Of a stretch of 5,467 nucleotides of DNA, positions 1 to 4,071 are shown piece after piece. The notes under the pieces were generated by a model. It did no database searches. It had not been told where the DNA came from and was given only the letters and a program-made list of their open reading frames with translations. Each line of letters starts with the position of its first letter. The stretch's first letter is position 1. Source of the stretch: Clostridia bacterium (GTDB lineage Bacteria > Bacillota > Clostridia > UMGS1810); contig JAEDEG010000150.1 in assembly GCA_016293435.1 (NCBI GenBank), forward strand, positions 1 through 5,467, written 5' to 3'. Made by a program: the position numbers and the translations under genes.

Positions 1-10
1 TGCCTGAATC

Positions 11-37
11 AGACAGGTTGGGGACTGTCTTTTATTT
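11..37 (+). terminator. Short hairpin with T-rich tail near the left edge
   Basis: AGACAG (11-16) pairs with CTGTCT (25-30) across an 8-nt loop and is followed by TTTATTT on the plus strand. The stem is only 6 bp, so this is a weak candidate. It sits directly after the stop codon of the minus-strand C-terminal fragment, but on the minus strand no T-run follows it, so it fits rightward transcripts from outside the window better. Confidence 0.35.
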
Positions 38-97
38 CGCCTGGCTAACCGCAACTGCAACAGCTACAGTCGCGCCTACCATGGGGTTGTTGCCCAT
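32..97 (-). pseudogene. Displaced 3' end of the host gene (C-terminus, left copy)
   Basis: On the minus strand, reading from the core, the frame gives MGNNPMVG followed by ATVAVAVAVSQAK and a TAA stop at 32-34. Two other C-termini of the same design occur at the right end (5061-5171 and 5420-5467). I infer that this is the original chromosomal 3' end of the host gene, cut off by integration. Upstream in this frame the sequence runs into the repeat block and has no ribosome site or convincing start. I do not recognise the protein family from this tail. Confidence 0.5.
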
Positions 98-246
98 ATA
101 GAAGCAACAAGAAAATATCCGAAAGCGATGTAAGCATATAAGGTGAAAAAGCGCGTTTTCAAGCCTTTTTTTAGAAAGCAATCCAGATTGTCCCGAATAC
201 TTTTTTAGGTTAAAACATATTTAGCGTGGACAAAACGTGGTCAAAA
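81..246. repeat. Left att-like direct repeat (copy 1) with 19-bp core
   Basis: The block matches 5155-5317 with scattered substitutions and a few 1-base indels. The core ATGGGGTTGTTGCCCATAT (81-99) is identical, and the stretch around 179-206 (AATCCAGATTGTCCCGAATAC and flanks) is almost unchanged. Indels shift every reading frame between the copies, so conservation right of the core looks like DNA-site or RNA conservation, not protein. Interpreted as an attachment site with core at left and integrase-binding arm at right. Confidence 0.65.
225..246 (+). repeat. Two tandem 11-bp arm-type repeats
   Basis: CGTGGACAAAA (225-235) is followed directly by CGTGGTCAAAA (236-246). The same unit occurs three times at the right end (5296-5333). 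Short directly repeated sites beside a core are typical of arm-type binding sites of lambda/Tn916-like tyrosine integrases; the assignment here is inference. Confidence 0.5.
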
Positions 247-267
247 ATATGCCTTAACTTTAATTAA

Positions 268-296
268 ATTATAGCATAAAACAGGTGATAAATCAA
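268..296 (-). promoter_or_regulatory. Leftward sigma-A-type promoter facing the left att region
   Basis: On the minus strand: -35 TTGATT (296-291), 17-bp spacer ending in TGC, -10 TATAAT (273-268), so it also has an extended -10. Transcription would start near 262 and run through the arm repeats, the conserved block and the core into the displaced C-terminus. No gene with a ribosome site lies just downstream. It could drive the remnant 3' end or host sequences beyond the edge. Confidence 0.5.
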
Positions 297-482
297 TTTG
301 TATTAGAGTTATTTTTGGCGTTAATTTGCGCAATATGCAGACCGCCACAAACAAATTAGCCTCCGCGTTTGACTTATAACACAAAATTTCCCGATTTTAC
401 TGCAAAATGAACGCGATTTATTGTAAGCGCAGTAAAAACAGGCTCATCTTATTTGTTTCGCGCTGTTTTGTTGTAAATATCA

Positions 483-524
483 TTGAATTTCACTTGAAAA
501 TCGTATAATCGAATGAATTATACG
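483..524 (+). promoter_or_regulatory. Candidate promoter with overlapping 8-bp inverted repeat (operator-like)
   Basis: TATAAT at 504-509 is preceded by TTGAAT at 483-488, a short 15-bp spacer. The perfect inverted repeat CGTATAAT-N7-ATTATACG (502-524) covers the -10, the arrangement expected of a repressor site. The HTH protein at 905-1087 is a possible ligand, but nothing in the sequence proves this. Confidence 0.35.
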
Positions 525-573
525 TGCAATACAATTATTTTTCTCTGTTTTTCAATTATTTTCGCCAAAATGC

Positions 574-608
574 TTGACAATATATATATATATATATATA
601 TATATGAT
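574..608 (+). promoter_or_regulatory. TTGACA promoter with an (AT)13 repeat as spacer and -10
   Basis: A consensus -35 TTGACA (574-579) is followed by an uninterrupted AT dinucleotide run. TATATA at 597-602 sits at the ideal 17 bp; TATGAT at 603-608 sits at 23 bp. It is the best promoter upstream of the genes at 673 and 905. Because the spacer is a simple repeat, slippage could change the choice and strength of the -10. Confidence 0.55.
580..605. repeat. (AT)13 dinucleotide microsatellite
   Basis: There are 26 uninterrupted bases of alternating A and T between the -35 and the leader. It is the only dinucleotide tract of this length in the window. Confidence 0.95.
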
Positions 609-612
609 AGAT

Positions 613-654
613 TGTATGAAATCGCTGTTTCAAGGCGAATTTCATACATTTTTT
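613..654 (+). terminator. Leader hairpin followed by six T: attenuator or operator
   Basis: TGTATGAAAT (613-622) pairs perfectly with ATTTCATACA (639-648), and with one bulge the stem extends by CGC/GCG. Six T follow (649-654), then the ribosome site of the next gene at 661-666. The stem is AT-rich, so termination would be weak. As DNA it is also a 10-bp dyad a few bases past the predicted start of transcription, which would suit a repressor. Confidence 0.45.
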
Positions 655-672
655 ATTATACGGAGGCGCATT

Positions 673-903
673 ATGAGAATTATACTCGACACCGACAAGA
701 AAACGATCACAGTTCCGTGGAATTATTCCGAAAAACTTGAAGCAATGAACAAAATGATTGCGGAAATCAGCGAGGACAAGGCAAAACAAAAAACATTCAG
801 TGGATTTATTGATGAGTGTTGGAAATATGCTATGGAGCATTCCGACACAAATATTAAAACCGCACAAAAACCGAACAGACCTGCAAAAAGCAAAGGCGAA
901 TGA
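673..903 (+). CDS. Small hypothetical protein of the element, 76 aa
   Basis: The ATG at 673 is chosen because CGGAGG (661-666) lies 6 bases upstream; a longer frame from 574 would translate the AT microsatellite as a tyrosine/isoleucine repeat and has no ribosome site. The protein begins MRIILDTDKKTITVPWNYSE, is soluble, and has a charged helical middle (KLEAMNKMIAEISEDKAKQK), a short aromatic segment (FIDECWKYAME) and a basic, proline-containing tail. No signal peptide, membrane segment or known catalytic motif is visible. It is followed after one base by the HTH gene, so the two are probably translated together. I do not recognise the family; a DNA-binding partner or regulator role is only a guess from context. 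Confidence 0.75.
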   Translation: MRIILDTDKKTITVPWNYSEKLEAMNKMIAEISEDKAKQKTFSGFIDECWKYAMEHSDTNIKTAQKPNRPAKSKGE

Positions 904-904
904 A

Positions 905-1087
905 ATGGCGCGCAGAGTAACACCGCAGGAAATTGTTGAAATGAACCGCCTCTATGCGGAACTCGGCAGTTATGCCGCCGTCGGGCGAAAGCTGGGGCGG
1001 AGCGGTTCAACGGTTACGCGGTATGTAAAATTAGAGGGAACTCCTCAAATTGTGAAACACACTTTTAAGGAAATTGTAAGAGGATAG
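905..1087 (+). CDS. Small helix-turn-helix DNA-binding protein, 60 aa
   Basis: The start ATG at 905 lies one base after the stop of the preceding gene (901-903) with a weak GGCGA upstream, suggesting translational coupling; a longer frame from 758 would overlap the upstream gene heavily. Residues about 7-42 (TPQEIVEMNRLYAELGSYAA, then VGRKLGRSGSTVTRYVK) have the pattern of a resolvase/homeodomain-like HTH: a first helix, then 'SYAAVGRKLGRS' as turn, then 'GSTVTRYVK' as recognition helix. The remaining tail is short and basic. The protein contains almost nothing but the HTH, so it may act as a small regulator or accessory DNA-binding factor; the dyads at 502-524 and 613-648 are possible targets by proximity only. 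An excisionase-like role is an alternative. Confidence 0.75.
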   Translation: MARRVTPQEIVEMNRLYAELGSYAAVGRKLGRSGSTVTRYVKLEGTPQIVKHTFKEIVRG

Positions 1088-1108
1088 AGAAAAAGCCGCT
1101 GTTGCGGC
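1088..1108 (-). terminator. Minus-strand terminator-like GC hairpin
   Basis: GCCGC (1095-1099), loop TGTT, GCGGC (1104-1108). On the minus strand the stem is followed by TTTTTCTCT, as in an intrinsic terminator; on the plus strand an A-run precedes it and no T-run follows. No minus-strand gene to its right needs it, so it may be a remnant or may protect against antisense transcription. It is also one of three GC-rich islets in the window. Confidence 0.4.
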
Positions 1109-1145
1109 GGTGGGGTATGTTTTGAATAGGAAATAGGAGGATATT

Positions 1146-1589
1146 ATGAAAAAAGTATTGATTGGAATTTTGGCGTTAATTATGGTTTTGGGGCTTGTGG
1201 GTTGTTCTGATGAAAAAAAAGAAAATTACGAAAAAGCCATATCTTATGCTGAAGATGGGGATTATTTTCTTGCTATAGAAGTTATGGAAAATGCTTTAGG
1301 ATACAATGATAGTAATGAGTTGTTACTTGAATATAAGTATGCTTATGCTGTAAATTTAACAGGATATAACAATCAATTTGTAATGCCAGAAGTTCAAAAT
1401 AAAACGGATTTTGCGTCTTTATATATAGACGGTGCTTTAGCATATAATCAAGATATGTATGAAAATTATACGGAAGCATATAATATTTTTAAAGATTTAC
1501 AAGAAAATGGATACGGAAAAAATGTGGATTGCTTAGTTGATTTCACTGAACAGGCAATAATAGAAGGAGCTACAATATTAGGAAAATAA
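1146..1589 (+). CDS. Putative lipoprotein with TPR-like helices, 147 aa
   Basis: The AGGAGG at 1135-1140 fixes the ATG at 1146. Residues 1-20 are a lipoprotein signal: basic MKK, a hydrophobic stretch, and a lipobox LVGC with the lipidated cysteine at 20, so the protein should be anchored on the outer face of the cytoplasmic membrane. The mature part is acidic, and its first section (YEKAISYAEDGDYFLAIEVM) resembles a tetratricopeptide helix pair; a second helical section lies near residues 105-120 (ENYTEAYNIFKDLQENGYGK). TPR-type folds mediate protein contacts; no enzymatic motif is visible. It is followed 12 bases later by a second lipoprotein gene and is 58 bases from the HTH gene, so one transcript is possible. 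Its AT content is clearly higher than that of the genes at 3340-4019, which suggests separately acquired cargo. Confidence 0.82.
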   Translation: MKKVLIGILALIMVLGLVGCSDEKKENYEKAISYAEDGDYFLAIEVMENALGYNDSNELLLEYKYAYAVNLTGYNNQFVMPEVQNKTDFASLYIDGALAYNQDMYENYTEAYNIFKDLQENGYGKNVDCLVDFTEQAIIEGATILGK

Positions 1590-1601
1590 AGGAGAAGCTT
1601 A

Positions 1602-1961
1602 ATGAGAAATAAAAAAATTATTTTAGCAATATTAGTTATAATGTTATCGATTTTGGTATTTGGATGTTCTTCTATCGATTCTCAGTCTAATACTGAAATG
1701 ATCAAGACGCAAGCAGAAGAGTATGCTATTAAATTGGGAGATGAGCATTATAGACAAAGGGTAGAAGAAATACCATACTACATGTCTTATGATAAGCCAG
1801 AAGTTCTTGAAATAGAAGTAAAAGAAGATAAATATGTTGATATTCGATGTAGATGTTATGTTATTACTGCCGAAGAAATATATGATGTATATTATAATTT
1901 GCGTTTGGAATATTTGGGAAATAGTTCTTTTAATATTGTTGAACAATCTTGGGGCGGCTGA
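1602..1961 (+). CDS. Putative lipoprotein, 119 aa, function unknown
   Basis: The ATG at 1602 is preceded by AAAGGAG (GGAG at 1591-1594). The N-terminus MRNKKIILAILVIMLSIL leads to VFGC with the candidate lipidated cysteine at residue 22; phenylalanine at -2 is less usual, but basic start, hydrophobic core and glycine at -1 fit. The mature protein is short and acidic, with a charged helix (residues about 34-58) and then alternating hydrophobic/charged stretches that look like beta strands (VLEIEVKEDKYVDIRCRCYV, then YDVYYNLRLEYLG), reminiscent of small extracellular beta-sheet lipoproteins. No family is recognised. It forms a pair with the upstream lipoprotein gene and is closed by the terminator at 2003-2028. 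Possible roles such as surface exclusion or immunity would be speculation. Confidence 0.8.
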   Translation: MRNKKIILAILVIMLSILVFGCSSIDSQSNTEMIKTQAEEYAIKLGDEHYRQRVEEIPYYMSYDKPEVLEIEVKEDKYVDIRCRCYVITAEEIYDVYYNLRLEYLGNSSFNIVEQSWGG

Positions 1962-2002
1962 TAATATTCATCTTTTAAAATTTTTATAAAGAACTATGTT
2001 TT

Positions 2003-2028
2003 GCCTCCCCTCGTTGGGAGGCTTTTTT
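2003..2028 (+). terminator. Strong intrinsic terminator after the lipoprotein genes
   Basis: GCCTCCC (2003-2009) pairs perfectly with GGGAGGC (2016-2022) around a 6-nt loop, followed by six T (2023-2028). It ends the transcript of the lipoprotein pair. Confidence 0.9.
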
Positions 2029-2031
2029 ATT

Positions 2032-2059
2032 GCCGCCGCCCGTTGTAGCGGCGCGCGCC
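2032..2059. repeat. GC-rich palindromic islet, copy 1
   Basis: GCCGCCGCCCG (2032-2042), 11 bases, then CGCGCC (2054-2059). GCCGC can pair with GCGGC (2048-2052). The same 11-mer and CGCGCC end recur at 2957-2984, in both cases just downstream of a gene or terminator. The islets stand out sharply from the AT-rich surroundings and look REP-like. Confidence 0.5.
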
Positions 2060-2085
2060 TTTGAAATTTTGAGAGCGGTGAAAAT

Positions 2086-2114
2086 TTGAAAAAATCCCGA
2101 ATTTTCGGTATAAT
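2086..2114 (+). promoter_or_regulatory. Near-consensus promoter of the winged-helix gene
   Basis: TTGAAA (2086-2091), exactly 17 bp, TATAAT (2109-2114). The spacer contains CCGAA-TT-TTCGG (2097-2108), a small dyad that could bind a repressor such as the XRE-like protein encoded downstream. Predicted start of transcription is near 2121, giving a long leader of about 255 nt before the ATG at 2376. Confidence 0.75.
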
Positions 2115-2125
2115 ATAATTAGAAA

Positions 2126-2236
2126 ATGAGAAAAGAAATAAACCTTTTGTGTGGTGTTCTGCCGCAGATTTTCTGTTCTCTGACACATATCATCACTTTT
2201 CTTTACCCCAAAATCATATACGCCCCGCCTCAATAA
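2126..2236 (+). other. Possible leaderless 36-codon leader ORF
   Basis: An ATG at 2126 lies about 5 bases after the predicted transcription start and opens a 36-codon frame ending at TAA 2234-2236 (begins MRKEINLLCGVLPQIF). There is no ribosome site, so it would need leaderless translation. It lies ahead of a palindrome and a terminator hairpin, which is the order of a translation-dependent attenuator, but chance is a serious alternative. Confidence 0.2.
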
Positions 2237-2239
2237 CTC

Positions 2240-2253
2240 TACATATATATGTA
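2240..2253. promoter_or_regulatory. 14-bp perfect palindrome in the leader
   Basis: TACATATATATGTA is fully self-complementary. It lies between the leader ORF and the terminator hairpin and could be an operator or the base of an RNA structure. AT-rich palindromes of this size do occur by chance. Confidence 0.3.
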
Positions 2254-2268
2254 CAAGTAAAATATATA

Positions 2269-2311
2269 AGAGAGGGTATCTTAGGTGCAAACAACGCGCC
2301 CTCTCTTTTTT
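2269..2311 (+). terminator. Intrinsic terminator inside the leader (attenuator candidate)
   Basis: AGAGAGGG (2269-2276) pairs perfectly with CCCTCTCT (2299-2306) across a 22-nt loop, followed by six T (2306-2311). It lies between the strong promoter at 2086 and the gene at 2376, with no full-length gene in between, so it would stop the transcript unless relieved. Confidence 0.7.
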
Positions 2312-2375
2312 GTTGCCGTTTTCAAGGAGTAAAGCAAAGAACAATTCCATTTTAGGAGAAAAAAGGAGTAGAAAC

Positions 2376-2954
2376 ATGAGTGTTCCCAATCAAAAGATAG
2401 TAAAGATTCACAAGCCCAAGTACAAAGAATATTTTCTGCAAATCGGCATTGACGAATGGCAGGAGGCATTACGAATTATGACAAAAGCAGAGTTTGCATT
2501 ATATCTGTATCTTGCGGGAAATGCGAACGGCTTCAATTTGGAGCTATCCCGCCAAGCCTTTGAAAATGCAACGGGATATAAAAAGACGGCATACAGCGAT
2601 GCAGTAAATAAACTGATTCAATTAGGATATATCGTGCATAAAGGAGGCAATTTCTATCATTTCTATACAAGCCCCCTCCGCGAGAGCGAACGCGCACAAA
2701 ATTTCAATTTTTCAGATGGACTTTTTAGCGGAAAAGAAAGTACAATTTTCCGTTCTCCCATATCCGAAAAATCGGAAACCCTATACCGCCCGAGCAATAC
2801 AGAAATAGATAATATAAATAAAAAAGATAAAGTAATAAATAATGCCTTTCATAATCAAAAGGAAAATAAACCGTATATTCCCGCAAGAAAGAAATATGAC
2901 AGCAGAACAATGACAACAGCGGATATGGTAGAAAGAATGCGATTGGGATTTTGA
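2376..2954 (+). CDS. Winged-helix DNA-binding protein, possible replication initiator, 192 aa
   Basis: The ATG at 2376 is selected by AAAAGGAG ending at 2368; an upstream in-frame start near 2310 lies in the terminator T-run and has no ribosome site. Residues about 34-97 form a winged-helix pattern: IMTKAEFALYLYLAGNANGF, then a helix with 'LSRQAFENATGYKKTAYSDAV' logic, 'NKLIQLGYIVHKGG' and strand 'NFYHFYTSP' as the wing. This order (T-K-[AS]-E start, conditional helix, K-x-L-I-x-x-G-Y-I) resembles N-terminal domains of replication or DnaD-like proteins of Gram-positive phages and plasmids. A polar linker rich in N, K and S follows, then a short C-terminal segment (TTADMVERMRLGF) that could contact a partner such as a helicase loader. 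The gene opens a four-gene unit behind a regulated-looking leader, as expected for a replication gene. A transcription regulator is the main alternative. Confidence 0.78.
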   Translation: MSVPNQKIVKIHKPKYKEYFLQIGIDEWQEALRIMTKAEFALYLYLAGNANGFNLELSRQAFENATGYKKTAYSDAVNKLIQLGYIVHKGGNFYHFYTSPLRESERAQNFNFSDGLFSGKESTIFRSPISEKSETLYRPSNTEIDNINKKDKVINNAFHNQKENKPYIPARKKYDSRTMTTADMVERMRLGF

Positions 2955-2956
2955 CT

Positions 2957-2984
2957 GCGCGCCGCCGCCCGAACGGAACGCGCC
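2957..2984. repeat. GC-rich palindromic islet, copy 2
   Basis: GCGC precedes GCCGCCGCCCG (2961-2971), then 7 bases, then CGCGCC (2979-2984); GCGCG and CGCGC can pair. It begins two bases after the stop codon of the winged-helix gene. See the matching islet at 2032-2059. Confidence 0.5.
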
Positions 2985-3019
2985 GAAAAATACGATTCGC
3001 GGGAATTGTGCAGGAGGAT

Positions 3020-3106
3020 ATGGGCATTTTCGGTTTTTATTTTCTCATTCTTCCCAAAACATACCCGCCAGCAATTACAACAACAGGAGGAAACAAATAT
3101 GACTGA
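3020..3106 (+). other. Possible 28-codon small ORF upstream of the XRE-like gene
   Basis: The frame starts MGIFGFYFLILPKTYPP, is hydrophobic at its N-terminus and ends at TGA 3104-3106, overlapping the next start at 3099. A perfect AGGAGG (3012-3017) precedes it, but only 2 bases from the ATG, much closer than usual. It could be a translated leader coupling translation into the next gene, or a chance frame. Confidence 0.2.
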
Positions 3107-3350
3107 TTCAAGATTGAATGAGTTTCGGGAGGCTTTGCGGTATCTTTCGTTTAACGGCATTACTCTCAAAGAGTTTGCAAGGAAAATCAATATAAAGCCG
3201 CATACACTTTATAACTATATCAGCGGTCAGAAGCCGTCATTTAAGAATTACAATTACATTCTCTATATTTTGGAACGGGACTATCCCGCCGCCATTGCGG
3301 AAAGCAGAGAAATCATAAGTCAAGGAGGAAAAACTGAAAGTGAATTATGA
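3099..3350 (+). CDS. XRE-like helix-turn-helix regulator, 83 aa
   Basis: The AGGAGG at 3085-3090 fixes the ATG at 3099; a longer frame opening at TTG 3006 is not needed. Residues about 21-47 (ITLKEFARKINIKPHTLYNY, then ISGQKPS) are a Cro/C1-type HTH: 'LKEFARKINI' first helix, 'KPHTLYNYISGQKP' recognition helix and following turn, close to the classic 'S-x-x-T-[IL]-x-x-[YW]-x-x-G' pattern. The C-terminal third is helical (YILYILERDYPAAIAESREI) and may dimerise. The gene is the second of the four-gene unit; it overlaps the next gene by 11 bases, so expression is coupled. A role controlling the unit's own promoter at 2086-2114 is plausible by context. Confidence 0.82.
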   Translation: MTDSRLNEFREALRYLSFNGITLKEFARKINIKPHTLYNYISGQKPSFKNYNYILYILERDYPAAIAESREIISQGGKTESEL

Positions 3351-3669
3351 ACAGCTTGAAGAACTATTGAAAAAACAAGACGAAAATGCGCCTATGCCGT
3401 GGGAGGCATACGAAAAGGCAGACGAAAGAAGTCTTATGTTAGAATCACTTATTGCACGGTATGATGATGTAATGGGTTATTGCTCGAAAAGCGAGAAAGC
3501 ATTATATAAGCCGCTGGAATGGTATCTGTGCCGTGTGTTCGGAACGCTTGACGAGATGTATTCCTTTTGCGCGTTAGACGAGCCGCCAGCCATTGATGAG
3601 GAAGAACTGAAACAGTATTATGAAAAGTATTATATACATAACGCGAGAAGCAGAGGAAACGGACAATGA
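3340..3669 (+). CDS. Acidic hypothetical protein, 109 aa
   Basis: The start is a GTG at 3340; AGGAGG at 3322-3327 lies 12 bases upstream, a long spacing, and no in-frame ATG lies near it. The gene overlaps the preceding one by 11 bases and the following one by 4 (ATGA), so it is firmly part of the unit. The protein is soluble, acidic and mostly helical: a leucine/glutamate-rich start (NYEQLEELLKKQDE), a central section containing WYLCRVFGTLDEMYSFC with two cysteines, and a charged tail rich in E and Y. No catalytic motif, zinc-binding arrangement or signal peptide is convincing. Family not recognised. Small acidic partners of replication proteins or host-takeover proteins are compatible with the position, but this is not shown by sequence. 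Confidence 0.75.
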   Translation: MNYEQLEELLKKQDENAPMPWEAYEKADERSLMLESLIARYDDVMGYCSKSEKALYKPLEWYLCRVFGTLDEMYSFCALDEPPAIDEEELKQYYEKYYIHNARSRGNGQ

Positions 3670-4019
3670 ATGGGTATCACTATGAAGATTGGAACGGCAA
3701 GCGCGCATATGTGCGGAACGGTTCGCGCTTTGATACACACGGAGGACACGCGCAGGAACACCAAGAAGAAATGGCGCAGATAGCGCAGCAAATCATTATG
3801 CAAACCGTTCCGCCGCTTGTAGAGGAGATATTCGCTAAACGATGGAATGAAGCGGCAGAACGGCTGATAGGCGTGATAGAGTGGGATATACAGGAAATCA
3901 TATCCGTTTCATTTGACGATATGGGCGAAGTATTCCACAGCGAGAAATTCCGCAAGGTTATCTCCTCAAAGATTATGGAGAGCATCAAGAAAAACATAAA
4001 GGGAATTACAATTAAATAA
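3666..4019 (+). CDS. Hypothetical helical protein, 117 aa
   Basis: The ATG at 3666 overlaps the stop of the preceding gene (ATGA), typical of translational coupling. Residues 1-32 are polar and aromatic with several histidines (NGYHYEDWNGKRAYVRNGSR, then FDTHGGHAQEH). From about residue 33 the protein is a series of amphipathic helices (MAQIAQQIIMQ, VPPLVEEIFAKRWNEAAERL, IQEIISVSF) ending in a basic helix (SSKIMESIKKNIKGITIK), which could bind nucleic acid or pack in an oligomer. There are no cysteines, no signal and no membrane segment. It is the last gene of the unit; the terminator at 4031-4056 follows directly. No family is recognised. Confidence 0.75.
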   Translation: MNGYHYEDWNGKRAYVRNGSRFDTHGGHAQEHQEEMAQIAQQIIMQTVPPLVEEIFAKRWNEAAERLIGVIEWDIQEIISVSFDDMGEVFHSEKFRKVISSKIMESIKKNIKGITIK

Positions 4020-4030
4020 TATCCAAACAG

Positions 4031-4056
4031 AGAGCAGAATATCTGCTCTTTTTTTG
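4031..4056 (+). terminator. Strong intrinsic terminator of the four-gene unit
   Basis: AGAGCAGA (4031-4038) pairs perfectly with TCTGCTCT (4042-4049) around a 3-nt loop, followed by a run of T to 4056. It also separates this unit from the integrase remnant on the other strand. Confidence 0.88.
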
Positions 4057-4071
4057 TTGGCTTTATATTCT

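Larger units (their letters stand above)
247..672. other. Gene-free AT-rich region with four spaced inverted repeats
   Basis: No credible CDS is visible. Inverted repeats: 320-328/352-360 (9 bp, one G-T), 395-403/429-437 (TTTTACTGC/GCAGTAAAA, perfect), 502-509/517-524 (CGTATAAT/ATTATACG, perfect) and 613-622/639-648 (perfect 10 bp). Together with promoters on both strands this looks like a control or origin region, but no iterons or recognisable nick site are visible. Confidence 0.45.

Noticed and set aside
574..672. N-terminal extension of the 76-aa gene encoding repeated isoleucine-tyrosine
   Set aside because: It is a translation of the AT microsatellite; the ribosome site at 661-666 marks the ATG at 673.
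673..1087. Toxin-antitoxin pair
   Set aside because: The size and spacing fit, but neither protein shows a recognisable toxin fold or motif and the second is only an HTH.
1282..1946. Minus-strand frames of 65 and 100 aa opposite the lipoprotein genes
   Set aside because: They are antisense shadows of AT-rich coding DNA; the plus-strand genes have clear ribosome sites and signal peptides.
2027..2389. Minus-strand frames of 72-120 aa opposite the 2030-2375 leader
   Set aside because: They cross a plus-strand promoter and two plus-strand terminators, have no ribosome site, and show low-complexity content typical of chance frames.
3680..3997. Minus-strand 105-aa frame opposite the 117-aa gene
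   Set aside because: The plus-strand gene is fixed by the ATGA overlap and the following terminator; the reverse frame has no start signals.
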